Source of the DNA: Paenibacillus paridis | GTDB lineage: Bacteria; Bacillota; Bacilli; Paenibacillales; Paenibacillaceae | Direction: 5' to 3' | DNA length: 64,000 nt | Assembly: GCF_006345825.1 (NCBI RefSeq) | Contig: NZ_VCIX01000092.1 | Span: 992,001-1,056,000, forward strand | In this document: positions 35,468 to 44,772 of the stretch, one piece after another | Position numbering within the stretch: position 1 is the stretch's first letter | Layout: each line of letters opens with the position of its first letter | The notes under the pieces: model-generated | Database searches by the model: none | What the model saw: the letters and a program-made list of their open reading frames with translations, nothing else | What the model was told of the DNA's origin: nothing | Program-made: the position numbers and the translations under genes

Positions 35468-36955
35468 ATGCGTTTAAAGGAAGTGGCTGAGCTGCTTGTC
35501 ACCGCGCGGCTCATGGGCAACGGGGAAACGGAATGGAACGGAATTGAATCCGATTCTAGAGCTGTTTCGAGCGGTCAATTGTTTATCTGCTTGCGAGGGC
35601 ATACCGTCGATGGCCATTTGTATGCACCAGAAGCTGTAGAGGCTGGCGCTGCCGCGATTGTTGCGGAAAGAGCGCTTGATCTTCCGGTACCGCAAATCAT
35701 CGTTAGGGATTGCAGGCTTGCGATGGCTGCGATCGCCAATCATTTTTATGCCTATCCCAGCCAGACGCTAAAGCTTATCGGAGTGACGGGTACCAACGGA
35801 AAAACAACAACGACCTATTTAATTGAGCAAATTTTAAATGACCAGCTCCTGCCTTCAGGAGTGATCGGCACGATTGAGCGCCGCTTTGCCGGAAAGTCCT
35901 TTCCGATGAGCAGCACGACTCCGCAAACCCTCCAGCTTCAGCGCTATCTCGCCGAAATGCGGGATGCAGGCACGAAATACTGCGCGATCGAGGTTTCCTC
36001 GCATGCGCTGGAGCAGGGCAGGGTCAAGGGCTGCCGCTTTCGAACGGCTGTCTTTACCAACTTGACGCAGGACCATTTGGATTATCATGAAACGATGAGC
36101 CGCTATGCTGCTGTAAAGGGCTTGTTTTTCTCAAGGCTTGGCAATGAATATAAAGCGGTAGAGAATGATCGCTCGTATGCCGTCCTCAATGCAGATGATA
36201 CCATCTCCTCCGCATATGCAGAGCTTACGGCAGCCGAGGTGATCACTTACGGCATAGATAATGAGGCAGACATTCGTGCCTCGAACATACGGATTAATGC
36301 TCAAGGAACTACCTTTCACGTTCATACGTTTCGAGGCGAGGCAGACATTACCTTGCAGATGGCCGGGAAATTTAATGTATATAATGCGCTTGCTGCTATA
36401 GGAGCGGTGCTGATCGAGGGCGTAGAGCTCAGTGCGATTGCAGAAAGCCTTCGTGGCATTCCCGGCGTGCCTGGCCGGGTAGAAGCGGTCAACGCCGGCC
36501 AGCCCTTTGCGGTTATCGTGGATTACGCGCATACGCCTGATGGGCTGGAGAATGTGCTCCGGGCCGTGCAGCAGTTTGCGGAGAAGCGAATTTTATGCGT
36601 ATTTGGCTGCGGAGGCGACCGCGATCGTGCGAAACGGCCGCTAATGGGAAAAATTGCCGTTCAATATGCGGACTATGCGATCATTACGTCGGATAATCCC
36701 CGAACGGAGGCGCCAGAGCTCATTTTAAAGGATATTGAGGATGGGCTTATTCGAAGCCATATTGAGCCGTCTGTGTATGAATTAATAGCTGACCGCAGGG
36801 CAGCGATTCAAAAAGCGGTTGAAATGGCAAGCCCAGGCGATGTAGTATTGATTGCGGGGAAAGGTCACGAAACCTACCAGGATATCAATGGAGTTAAATA
36901 TCCATTCGATGATCGAGAAGCAGCGAAAGAAGCGATAAGGGGAATCATACATTGA
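35468..36955 (+). CDS. murE: UDP-N-acetylmuramoyl-L-alanyl-D-glutamate:meso-diaminopimelate ligase MurE
   Basis: A 495-residue Mur ligase. GVTGTNGKTTTTYL near residues 105-118 binds ATP, the Ser-Arg pair in IESDSRAV binds substrate, and DNPRTEAP near 408 is the signature for meso-diaminopimelate as the third amino acid, so the peptidoglycan is of the DAP type. ATG at 35468 has GGGGGGAG 8 bp upstream. Its stop overlaps the TTG start of murF by 4 bp. Confidence 0.96.
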   Translation: MRLKEVAELLVTARLMGNGETEWNGIESDSRAVSSGQLFICLRGHTVDGHLYAPEAVEAGAAAIVAERALDLPVPQIIVRDCRLAMAAIANHFYAYPSQTLKLIGVTGTNGKTTTTYLIEQILNDQLLPSGVIGTIERRFAGKSFPMSSTTPQTLQLQRYLAEMRDAGTKYCAIEVSSHALEQGRVKGCRFRTAVFTNLTQDHLDYHETMSRYAAVKGLFFSRLGNEYKAVENDRSYAVLNADDTISSAYAELTAAEVITYGIDNEADIRASNIRINAQGTTFHVHTFRGEADITLQMAGKFNVYNALAAIGAVLIEGVELSAIAESLRGIPGVPGRVEAVNAGQPFAVIVDYAHTPDGLENVLRAVQQFAEKRILCVFGCGGDRDRAKRPLMGKIAVQYADYAIITSDNPRTEAPELILKDIEDGLIRSHIEPSVYELIADRRAAIQKAVEMASPGDVVLIAGKGHETYQDINGVKYPFDDREAAKEAIRGIIH

Positions 36956-38367
36956 TTAAACGTACGATCAAGCAAATAGCCGAGATGAGCGGCGCAAGAT
37001 GGAACGGCAAAGAGACTGAGCTTATGATTACGGGCGTGACGACGGACTCGCGGCAAGCTGCCGCGGGCCAGTTGTTCGTTCCGCTAGTTGGTGAGCAATT
37101 TGACGGGCATGCCTATTTGGAGCAGGCTGTCCAAAACGGAGCGGTTGCTTCGTTATGGAAGAAGGGGCAGGAGGTTCCCGAGTCAATGGCCCATGTGCCA
37201 CTCCTTATTGTTGGCGATACCCTCGTTGCCTTGCAGCGACTGGCTACGGCATACCGAAGCGAGCTGTTCGTGCGCGTGGTTGGCATTACGGGCAGCAATG
37301 GCAAGACGACGACAAAGGATATGGCGGCTGCGATTCTTGGCACTTCCTACAAGGTGCACAAAACAGAAGGCAATTTCAACAATCATATCGGGCTGCCGCT
37401 AACGGTGCTTCAACTTGAAGAGGATACCGAGGTTGCGGTGCTGGAGATGGGCATGAGCGGCTTCGGCGAAATAGAGCTGCTAACGAAGATTGCCCAGCCT
37501 GATGCTGCTATTATAACGAATATAGGCGATGCCCATATGCTGCACCTAGGCTCCAGAGCGGGAATCGCGAAGGCTAAGCTAGAGATTGCACTCGGATTAA
37601 GTGAGGATGGATTGCTGCTGTACAACGGCGATGAGCCGCTTCTTGAAGCGGAGCTTCAGAGCGCAATTCTGCCTGCTGGCATCGTTCGCCGCACATTCGG
37701 ATTATCTGCGGATAACGAGTGGTCTGCCGCTGATATTCGAATTGAATCCGAGGCGTCTTCTTTTACGGCAATTTATAACGGAACGCCTAGCGGCCTGGGA
37801 GAGGTTCATATCCCGGTTCCCGGCCAGCATAACGTGAGTAATGCACTGGCAGCGATTGCAATTGGCCGTTTCTTCGGTGTCCCAGCAGCACAAATAGTCG
37901 ATGGGTTAAAAGGGATGAAGCTGACGGGCATGCGCATTCAGCCGGTAAAAGCATTTAACGGCGCGATGCTCCTCAATGACGCGTACAACGCTAACCCTAC
38001 AGCCGTACGCGCTGCTATTGATCTGGTTGAGCAATTGGACGGCTACAGCCGCAAATGGATCGTGCTTGGCGATATGCTAGAGCTTGGTCCCGAGGAGCAG
38101 GCGCTGCATTTTGAGGTCGGTGCATACATCACACCCAGCAAAGCCGACGCCGTGCTTGCGTTTGGTCCCCTAGCAGAGCATATAGCAGCAGGAGCGGCAT
38201 CACAGTTTGCCTCTGTTCCGGCAGATGCGGCTGTCAAACATTTTAATGACAAAGAAGAGCTTGCACTGTGGCTAAAAACGAAGCTTGAGCCGACTGACCT
38301 GGTTCTAATCAAAGGCTCGCGCGGCATGCGGATGGAACAGATTGTCCAAGCTTTGGAAGTGGGGTGA
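36952..38367 (+). CDS. murF: UDP-N-acetylmuramoyl-tripeptide:D-alanyl-D-alanine ligase MurF
   Basis: A 471-residue Mur ligase that adds D-Ala-D-Ala to the UDP-MurNAc tripeptide. GITGSNGKTTTKD near residue 110, EMGMSGFGEI, TNIGDAHM and LNDAYNANP are MurF motifs. The start is TTG at 36952, overlapping the murE stop, with AGGGGA about 9 bp upstream. The coding end runs past the region of the mraY ribosome site. Confidence 0.95.
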   Translation: MIKRTIKQIAEMSGARWNGKETELMITGVTTDSRQAAAGQLFVPLVGEQFDGHAYLEQAVQNGAVASLWKKGQEVPESMAHVPLLIVGDTLVALQRLATAYRSELFVRVVGITGSNGKTTTKDMAAAILGTSYKVHKTEGNFNNHIGLPLTVLQLEEDTEVAVLEMGMSGFGEIELLTKIAQPDAAIITNIGDAHMLHLGSRAGIAKAKLEIALGLSEDGLLLYNGDEPLLEAELQSAILPAGIVRRTFGLSADNEWSAADIRIESEASSFTAIYNGTPSGLGEVHIPVPGQHNVSNALAAIAIGRFFGVPAAQIVDGLKGMKLTGMRIQPVKAFNGAMLLNDAYNANPTAVRAAIDLVEQLDGYSRKWIVLGDMLELGPEEQALHFEVGAYITPSKADAVLAFGPLAEHIAAGAASQFASVPADAAVKHFNDKEELALWLKTKLEPTDLVLIKGSRGMRMEQIVQALEVG

Positions 38368-38377
38368 GGATATGGAC

Positions 38378-39328
38378 ATGATGGTCATTTTATTTTCGAT
38401 AGGCGCTTCTTTCCTGCTAGCGGTTCTTCTCGGACCATTGTTCATTCCGATGCTTCGAAGGTTGAAGTTCGGCCAGCAAATTCGTACGGAAGGCCCGCAG
38501 AGCCATCTGAAAAAGAGCGGTACGCCAACCATGGGCGGCATTATTATTATGCTCGCGCTTACTATTGCGTTCCTGAAGTTCTCGGATAAAACGCCTGAAT
38601 TTTGGGTGCTGCTGACGGCATCGCTCGGCTTTGGTCTTGTTGGCTTCTTGGATGATTACATTAAAATTGTTTTCAAAAGGTCGCTCGGCCTTACGGCAGG
38701 GCAAAAGCTGTTCGGTCAGCTGTTGTTCTCCATCATCGTTTGCGCGATGCTCTATAATATGCACCACAGCACCGTGATCTCTGTACCTGGCACAAGCTGG
38801 GGCTTAGACTTAGGCTGGTTCTACTACCCGCTGGTGGTGATTATTTTGTTTGCGGCAAGCAACTCGGTCAACTTTACCGACGGGCTCGATGGCCTGCTTG
38901 CGGGAACGAGCGCAATCGCGTTCGGCGCATTCACGGTCGTTGCTTTGCAGACCTCTGCCCATGAATCAGCTGTCTTTTCTGCGGCGATGGTTGGCGCGGT
39001 TCTTGGTTTTCTCGTATATAATGCGCATCCGGCCAAAGTCTTCATGGGAGACATGGGCTCGCTCGGGATTGGCGGAGGCATTGCGGCCGTAGCCATTCTG
39101 ACCAAAACAGAGCTCCTTCTTATTGTCATCGGCGGCGTGTTCGTGCTTGAAATGCTGTCCGTTATTTTGCAAGTAGGCTCCTTTAAACTCAGAGGCAAGC
39201 GTATTTTCAAAATGAGTCCTATCCATCACCACTTCGAGCTGGTTGGCTGGTCGGAATGGAAGGTCGTTACCGTGTTTTGGCTCGTCGGATTAGTGCTAGC
39301 TGCCATTGGCTTGCTGATTATACTATAA
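38378..39328 (+). CDS. mraY: Phospho-N-acetylmuramoyl-pentapeptide transferase MraY
   Basis: A 316-residue polytopic membrane enzyme that transfers phospho-MurNAc-pentapeptide to undecaprenyl phosphate, making lipid I. About ten membrane helices are evident. The active-site motifs are FLDDYIK, NFTDGLDGLLAG and the SPIHHHFE loop. ATG at 38378 is preferred, 8 bp after GAGG; ATGs at 38372 and 38381 are possible. It begins 10 bp after murF. Confidence 0.95.
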   Translation: MMVILFSIGASFLLAVLLGPLFIPMLRRLKFGQQIRTEGPQSHLKKSGTPTMGGIIIMLALTIAFLKFSDKTPEFWVLLTASLGFGLVGFLDDYIKIVFKRSLGLTAGQKLFGQLLFSIIVCAMLYNMHHSTVISVPGTSWGLDLGWFYYPLVVIILFAASNSVNFTDGLDGLLAGTSAIAFGAFTVVALQTSAHESAVFSAAMVGAVLGFLVYNAHPAKVFMGDMGSLGIGGGIAAVAILTKTELLLIVIGGVFVLEMLSVILQVGSFKLRGKRIFKMSPIHHHFELVGWSEWKVVTVFWLVGLVLAAIGLLIIL

Positions 39329-39416
39329 TTGAGAGTAATATAACGGAAAGCGGCTTCCGATACCTATTGGGGCCGTTTCATGTATCTATATGTATCTATA
39401 GGAGGGACTGTCAGAC

Positions 39417-40865
39417 ATGAATCATCCGGCATCTTATCAAGGCCGCCGAGTTGTTGTACTAGGCTTGGCTAGAAGCGGCGTTAGCGTCGCTAAAGTTTTT
39501 CATCAGTTCGGAGCGGAAGTCGTTGTCAATGATAAAAAGGATCGCGAATTATGCCCCGAAGCGGACGAATTGACTGCTTTGGGCATTTCTGTGCTATGCG
39601 GTTATCATCCAGACGATCTAATTACGGAAGAGACCGCATTGCTCGTCAAAAATCCCGGCATCCCTTACAGCTCTCCTCCCGTTCAACGTGCGGAGGAACT
39701 TGGGGTTGAGATTATTACAGAGGTTGAAGCCGCATATTGGCTTTCCCCTGTGCCAATCATCGGTATTACAGGCTCTAATGGAAAAACCACTACCACAACC
39801 TGGCTCGGCAAGATTCTCAGCGATGCAGGCTTAAAGCCGATCGTTGCCGGCAACATAGGACGTCCCCTGTGCGAGGCCGCACTGGAGGCTGCCCCGGATC
39901 AGTGGATCGTCGCCGAGCTCAGCAGCTTCCAGTTGAAAGGGACTCATGCGTTCCGGCCGCATATCGCAATGCTGCTAAATATCGCGGAGACGCATCTGGA
40001 TTATCACGGTGACATGGATGACTATGTCAACTCCAAGGCCAAGCTGTTTGATAACCAGACAGAGGATGACGTGGCCGTCATTAATTGGGATGATCCAGAA
40101 TGCAGAGCTATCGCAGAGCATCTCATCGCGCAGAGATTTCCATTTTCCCTATATGAGAAGCTTGACGCGGGGCTGTATATCGATCCCCCCTATCAGCGCG
40201 ATTCGAACGGTGCACTTATTTCGGATGAAACCGAAGAGCTCGCTGAGAGGCAAATTGTTTTTCGCCAAACGGACGGGGAGGAAACAGTCATCTTGCCTGT
40301 AGCCGAGCTAGGGATTCCAGGCGTACATAACGCCGCTAACGCGCTTGCGGCTATTGCGGCAAGTATTTCTGCGGGTGTGACCATAGAGCAGCTTAGAGCG
40401 CCCCTCAGAGAGTTTGATGCCGTAGAGCATCGTTTGGAGTTCGTGCGGGATGTGAATGGCGTCAAATATTACAATGACTCGAAAGCGACCAATTCGGTTG
40501 CTACCACTATCGCTATTCGATCCTTCACGGCGCCTATCGTACTTATCGCGGGTGGCTTGGACCGCGGATCGGACTATATGGAGCTTGAACCGCTGTTTAA
40601 GGAAAAGCTGAAGGCGCTTGTCGCTTACGGTCAGACCAGTGAAAAGCTTGCGAATGTCGCTAACCTTGCAGGTTTAGCCAGCGTGGAAATCGTCGAACCT
40701 AGTGAGGACGCTGAATCCGTTCTGCGGCAAGCGGTGAAGCGAGCAGCTGCAATTGCAGAGCCGGGCGACATCGTGCTGTTGTCTCCTGCTTGTGCCAGCT
40801 GGGACATGTTTGCTTCCTATGAGCAAAGAGGGCGCATTTTTAAAGATTCGGCGCATACCTTGTAA
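39417..40865 (+). CDS. murD: UDP-N-acetylmuramoyl-L-alanine:D-glutamate ligase MurD
   Basis: A 482-residue Mur ligase. The N-terminal Rossmann-like domain (GLARSGVSVAK near 16-26) is followed by the ATP loop GITGSNGKTTTTTW near residue 118, an ELSSFQL motif and the DSKATN substrate motif. It adds D-Glu to UDP-MurNAc-L-Ala. The start ATG at 39417 has GGAGGG upstream. The 88-bp gap after mraY contains a short direct repeat (ATGTATCTAT twice) but no clear terminator. Confidence 0.95.
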   Translation: MNHPASYQGRRVVVLGLARSGVSVAKVFHQFGAEVVVNDKKDRELCPEADELTALGISVLCGYHPDDLITEETALLVKNPGIPYSSPPVQRAEELGVEIITEVEAAYWLSPVPIIGITGSNGKTTTTTWLGKILSDAGLKPIVAGNIGRPLCEAALEAAPDQWIVAELSSFQLKGTHAFRPHIAMLLNIAETHLDYHGDMDDYVNSKAKLFDNQTEDDVAVINWDDPECRAIAEHLIAQRFPFSLYEKLDAGLYIDPPYQRDSNGALISDETEELAERQIVFRQTDGEETVILPVAELGIPGVHNAANALAAIAASISAGVTIEQLRAPLREFDAVEHRLEFVRDVNGVKYYNDSKATNSVATTIAIRSFTAPIVLIAGGLDRGSDYMELEPLFKEKLKALVAYGQTSEKLANVANLAGLASVEIVEPSEDAESVLRQAVKRAAAIAEPGDIVLLSPACASWDMFASYEQRGRIFKDSAHTL

Positions 40866-40911
40866 GTAGGGGGCATGTCCCTACTTTCCCATGCTAAGAG
40901 GTGTGTTCGCT

Positions 40912-42009
40912 ATGGCCAAAGCGCGTTCTGCCCCGGATATCTGGATGCTGACTGCAATTGGGCTCATTCTCACGATCGGGTTAATTATGGTATACAGCGC
41001 CAGTGCGGTGCTTGCTTTTCATGAATTCGGCGACCGATTCTATTTCGTGAAGCGCCAGCTTTTATTTGCCGCTTTAGGAATAGGCGCGCTTCTGTTTACG
41101 ATGAACACGCATTATACCGTCTGGAAAAAGTGGGCGCCGATGGCGTTGATCGTTTGCTTCGGCCTGCTGCTGCTCGTTCTCATTCCAGGCGTAGGCGTCG
41201 TCCGCGGAGGCGCACGCAGTTGGCTCGGCATTAGCTCCTTCGGCATTCAGCCATCGGAATTCATGAAGCTGGCCATGATATTGTTCTTGGCAAAGTGGCT
41301 TTCAGAGAAGCAGCAAACGATTACGCAGTTTAAAAAAGGCCTCGTACCGCCGCTTGGGCTGGTTGGACTAGCCTTTGGTCTGATCATGCTGCAGCCGGAT
41401 CTCGGCACAGGCGCGGTCATGGTAGGCGCATCATTGCTGCTGATCTTTACGGCTGGTGCCCGGATGGCTCATTTGGGCGGCCTAGCGATGATTGGCGTTG
41501 CAGGCTTTGTCGGCTTGATCATTGCGGCGCCGTATCGGCTGAAGCGCATTACGAATTTTCTTGATCCTTGGGCCGATCCGCTTGGCGGCGGCTATCAAAT
41601 CATCCAATCTCTTTATGCGATCGGACCCGGCGGCCTCGTTGGTTTAGGCCTAGGGATGAGCCGGCAGAAGTTCAGTTATTTGCCTGAGCCGCAAACCGAT
41701 TTTATCTTTTCAATTTTATCTGAAGAGCTAGGCTTTATAGGCGGCGCAACCTTAATTTTATTATTTTTAATCGTTGTATGGCGCGGCATTCGCGCGGCGA
41801 TTGCCGCTCCCGATACATTTGGGAGTTTGCTTGCCGTGGGCATCACGGGCATTGTCGGAGTTCAGGTGCTGATTAATATTGGCGTCGTCATCGGTATGAT
41901 GCCGGTAACCGGAATTACGTTGCCGCTCGTTAGCTACGGGGGCTCATCACTAACGCTATTGCTGACGGCGCTAGGCATCTTGCTCAATATTTCGCGCTAT
42001 TCGAGGTGA
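40912..42009 (+). CDS. spoVE: SpoVE, SEDS-family peptidoglycan glycosyltransferase
   Basis: A 365-residue polytopic protein of the SEDS (FtsW/RodA/SpoVE) family with about ten membrane helices. Family motifs include VRGGARSWLGI, QPSEFMKLAMI, QPDLGTGAVM (containing the catalytic Asp), DPLGGGYQIIQSLYAIGPGG and LPLVSYGGSS. By position after murD and with SpoVD nearby it is SpoVE, the sporulation-cortex polymerase, although a vegetative FtsW role cannot be excluded from sequence alone. ATG at 40912 has AGAGGTG 8 bp upstream. Confidence 0.9.
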   Translation: MAKARSAPDIWMLTAIGLILTIGLIMVYSASAVLAFHEFGDRFYFVKRQLLFAALGIGALLFTMNTHYTVWKKWAPMALIVCFGLLLLVLIPGVGVVRGGARSWLGISSFGIQPSEFMKLAMILFLAKWLSEKQQTITQFKKGLVPPLGLVGLAFGLIMLQPDLGTGAVMVGASLLLIFTAGARMAHLGGLAMIGVAGFVGLIIAAPYRLKRITNFLDPWADPLGGGYQIIQSLYAIGPGGLVGLGLGMSRQKFSYLPEPQTDFIFSILSEELGFIGGATLILLFLIVVWRGIRAAIAAPDTFGSLLAVGITGIVGVQVLINIGVVIGMMPVTGITLPLVSYGGSSLTLLLTALGILLNISRYSR

Positions 42010-42382
42010 GGCCAGGTGCCTGTCCGGATCGTTGAAAATCAATTGTTCACATTGGTTCGGATTATGCTGTTGATGTTAAGGCTTTGCAACTCGAAAACCT
42101 GGATCCGGCTTCTGGCAGGCTGCAGTGCGCTTAGGCGCAGCTGTGCCTATTAGAGCCGGATATTGCTGTCGTATTTATAGAAAGCAACCGTGAATGCGAA
42201 AATTGGCCAATATGGGCGACTGTCACACAAGAGCCTATAAGGGCATAAGATACACTATATTCGTGACCGTCACCCACGTGGAGCGGTTATTGCAGCAGAA
42301 GCCTCCGGTTGCGACTTTTACAGCCGGAACGCAGCGAATTCTATTGATTATCATCATGTTGAGCAGTACATGAGCATGGGCA
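42010..42382. other. Intergenic gap at the usual murG position, possible decayed coding sequence
   Basis: No intact gene is present. Short coding-like stretches occur in different frames and are broken by stops: a frame from GTG 42016 (44 codons), a segment with AAVRLGAAVPIRAGY near 42117-42165, and one from 42241 to 42393 with HYIRDRHPRGAVIAAEASG. They do not look like MurG. They may be the remains of another gene or chance. The sequence runs straight into the tandem hairpin repeats. Confidence 0.35.
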
Positions 42383-42455
42383 TGCTTACGAAGTAGGTTT
42401 TGCTTCACAAAACCTAAGCGACTGCTTACGAAGTAGGTTTTGCTTCACAAAACCT
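42383..42455. repeat. Tandem 33-bp hairpin repeats upstream of murB
   Basis: Two identical 33-bp copies (42383-42415 and 42423-42455) have a 40-bp period. Each contains a perfect hairpin AGGTTTTG-CTTCA-CAAAACCT. The second copy ends 3 bp before the AAGGAGG ribosome site of murB, so the hairpins are in the murB leader. No T-run follows, so they are not simple terminators. Confidence 0.85.
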
Positions 42456-42471
42456 TAAGGAGGTTCTACTA

Positions 42472-43377
42472 ATGGAAGCATTTAAAGCGGAATTGGAACA
42501 AGCCAATCTTGGCGAAGTTTTGTACAACGAGCCGCTCTCGAACTATACGACATGGAAAATCGGCGGTCCCGCCGATATATTAATCCTCCCTCGTAGCAAA
42601 GAAGAATTGGTTGCTGCGGTTCGTTTGGTGCAAAAGCATCAAATGCCATGGACTAATTTGGGCAGGGGCTCAAACATGTTGGTGAGCGATAAAGGAGTTC
42701 GGGGTGTTGTAATTAAGCCGCACCGAGGATTGGATTATGTGCGCTTTGAAGGGCCTACAGTTACTGCAGGAGCTTCATATTCTTTAATCAAACTGTCAGT
42801 AATGGCGGGTAAGGAAGGCCTAACCGGTCTGGAGTTCGCGGGGGGAATACCCGGTACGGTAGGCGGAGCCGTTTATATGAATGCTGGCGCGCATGGATCG
42901 GATGTGTCACGTATTTTTAAGTCAGCTGATATTGTACTGGAAACAGGAGAATTGGTTCGCTACGAACGAGACGATATGCATTTCTCTTACCGGCATTCCA
43001 TTCTGCATGAGCAAAAGGGTCTTGTCGTTGAAGCAACCTTTGAGCTCGCAGAAGGAGATAAGAAGGAAGTTCTTGCCATGATGGCCTCCTACAAAGAGAG
43101 AAGATTGAGAACGCAGCCGCTGCAGCTTGCTTGCGCAGGAAGCGTATTCCGCAATCCGCCTAATGATCATGCTGCCAGACTCATTCAAGAGGCGGGACTT
43201 AAGGGTGAGCGTCTCGGAGGTGCGCAAGTATCAGAGCAGCACGCCAATTTCATCGTAAACACCGGGCAAGCAACAGCTGAAGACGTTCTCGCCCTCATGA
43301 CTCATATACAAAGCACTATTCAGGATCGCTATGACATCCTGTTGGTGCCGGAAGTATTGGTGGTGGGTGAGCGGTAA
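42472..43377 (+). CDS. murB: UDP-N-acetylenolpyruvoylglucosamine reductase MurB
   Basis: A 301-residue FAD enzyme that reduces UDP-GlcNAc-enolpyruvate to UDP-MurNAc. NYTTWKIGGPADIL opens the FAD domain, GRGSNMLVSDKG (about 64-75) and EFAGGIPGTVGGAVYMNAG bind FAD, AGSVFRNP holds the proton-donor Ser, and EQHANFIVN the catalytic Glu. It is the short type II form lacking the extra C-terminal loop, as in other Bacillales. An AAGGAGG site precedes the ATG. It is followed directly by murA. Confidence 0.96.
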   Translation: MEAFKAELEQANLGEVLYNEPLSNYTTWKIGGPADILILPRSKEELVAAVRLVQKHQMPWTNLGRGSNMLVSDKGVRGVVIKPHRGLDYVRFEGPTVTAGASYSLIKLSVMAGKEGLTGLEFAGGIPGTVGGAVYMNAGAHGSDVSRIFKSADIVLETGELVRYERDDMHFSYRHSILHEQKGLVVEATFELAEGDKKEVLAMMASYKERRLRTQPLQLACAGSVFRNPPNDHAARLIQEAGLKGERLGGAQVSEQHANFIVNTGQATAEDVLALMTHIQSTIQDRYDILLVPEVLVVGER

Positions 43378-43392
43378 TTCGGAGGTGATACA

Positions 43393-44661
43393 TTGGACAA
43401 ATTGGTGATTGAAGGTGGGAAACCTCTCTCAGGAACCATAGTTATCCAAGGAGCGAAAAATGCCGCTTTGCCGATTCTGGCTGCCAGTCTGCTGGCCGAA
43501 GGCACAACAACGATTGATCATGTGCCTGATTTGCTGGATATCGACGTCATGCTGAACATTTTGCGCGAATTAGGATGCCGCGCCGAGCATGTGGGAGGAA
43601 CGGTTGTGCTGGATACAGAAACTGCACATACGTCCCACGTGCCGGAATCGTTAATGAGACAAATGCGCTCTTCTATTTTTCTAATGGGGCCTTTGCTTGC
43701 TAGGTTTGGAGAGACGCAGGTTTACCAGCCGGGCGGTTGTGCGATCGGCGAGAGAAAAATTGATCTTCACCTGGAAGGCTTGAAGGCTCTTGGTGCGGAA
43801 ATTGAAGAAATTGGTAACCGTATCATTTGTCGTGCAGATAAACTGCAGGGCGCTGATATTCACTTAAGCTTCCCAAGCGTTGGAGCTACAGAAAATATCA
43901 TGATGGCCGCTGCTTTGGCGGAGGGCCGGACCACGATCAGCAATGCTGCACGTGAGCCGGAAATACAAGATCTGCAACATTTTCTAAATGCGATGGGCGC
44001 GAAAATTATGGGTGCCGGTACAGATACGATAACGGTAGACGGGGTACAGTCGCTAACGCCATGCCGTTATAAAGTCATTCCGGACCGCATAGTAGCAGGG
44101 ACAATTATGGTAGCGGCCGCCGCAACGCGGGGGCAGGTAACGCTCCAAAATACACAGCCCGCGCACTTATCCTCCTTGATTCATGTTCTGCGTCGTGCAG
44201 GTGTTCAAATTGTTGTCGACGGTGATATAATTAAAGTCGGCTGTGCAACGAGGCCGAAAGCGGTCGAAAGAATCGTAACCTCTCCATATCCGGCTTTTCC
44301 TACCGATTTGCAGTCTCAAGTAATGGTTCTGCTTACGCTGGCGGATGGCGTGAGTATACTAAAAGAAACGATTTTTGAAGGCAGATTGAAGCATGTCGAT
44401 GAGCTGTCCCGAATGGGAGCGGATATTCGGGTAGATATGAATGCTGCATTTATTCGCGGTGTCCCTAGGCTTTATGGTGCCACAGCGGAAGCCACAGATT
44501 TGAGGGCAGGCGCTGCACTTGTTATTGCAGGTTTGGCTGCGCAGGGCAAAACCGTTGTTGAGCAAATTCATCATATCGACCGAGGCTATGAGAAAATTGA
44601 AACGATGCTGTCTAGATTAGGTGCACGGATATCGCGATATGCGCCAGTGCCTAATAATTAA
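43393..44661 (+). CDS. murA: UDP-N-acetylglucosamine 1-carboxyvinyltransferase MurA
   Basis: A 422-residue EPSP-synthase-fold enzyme that transfers enolpyruvate to UDP-GlcNAc, the first committed step of peptidoglycan synthesis. GAKNAALP near 20-27 contains the conserved Lys-Asn. PGGCAIGERKIDLH has the catalytic Cys at about 116, the fosfomycin target, so sensitivity is expected. It starts at TTG 43393 after GGAGGTG, 15 bp behind murB. Firmicutes often carry two MurA paralogues; this one sits in the dcw cluster. Confidence 0.94.
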   Translation: MDKLVIEGGKPLSGTIVIQGAKNAALPILAASLLAEGTTTIDHVPDLLDIDVMLNILRELGCRAEHVGGTVVLDTETAHTSHVPESLMRQMRSSIFLMGPLLARFGETQVYQPGGCAIGERKIDLHLEGLKALGAEIEEIGNRIICRADKLQGADIHLSFPSVGATENIMMAAALAEGRTTISNAAREPEIQDLQHFLNAMGAKIMGAGTDTITVDGVQSLTPCRYKVIPDRIVAGTIMVAAAATRGQVTLQNTQPAHLSSLIHVLRRAGVQIVVDGDIIKVGCATRPKAVERIVTSPYPAFPTDLQSQVMVLLTLADGVSILKETIFEGRLKHVDELSRMGADIRVDMNAAFIRGVPRLYGATAEATDLRAGAALVIAGLAAQGKTVVEQIHHIDRGYEKIETMLSRLGARISRYAPVPNN

Positions 44662-44772
44662 TACTATGCGTTTGAGCTGCAAGATAGAAACAGCCGGTTT
44701 CCTGGCACTGCTAAGCAATGGCTGAAGCAGAGAGGAGAGCCGGATGTTTTTTGGGGAAAGAAGGGACAAGTT

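Noticed and set aside
42010..42382. murG pseudogene
   Set aside because: None of the three frames shows the MurG GGGTGGHI-type motif or C-terminal motifs, so calling it a murG remnant is not supported.
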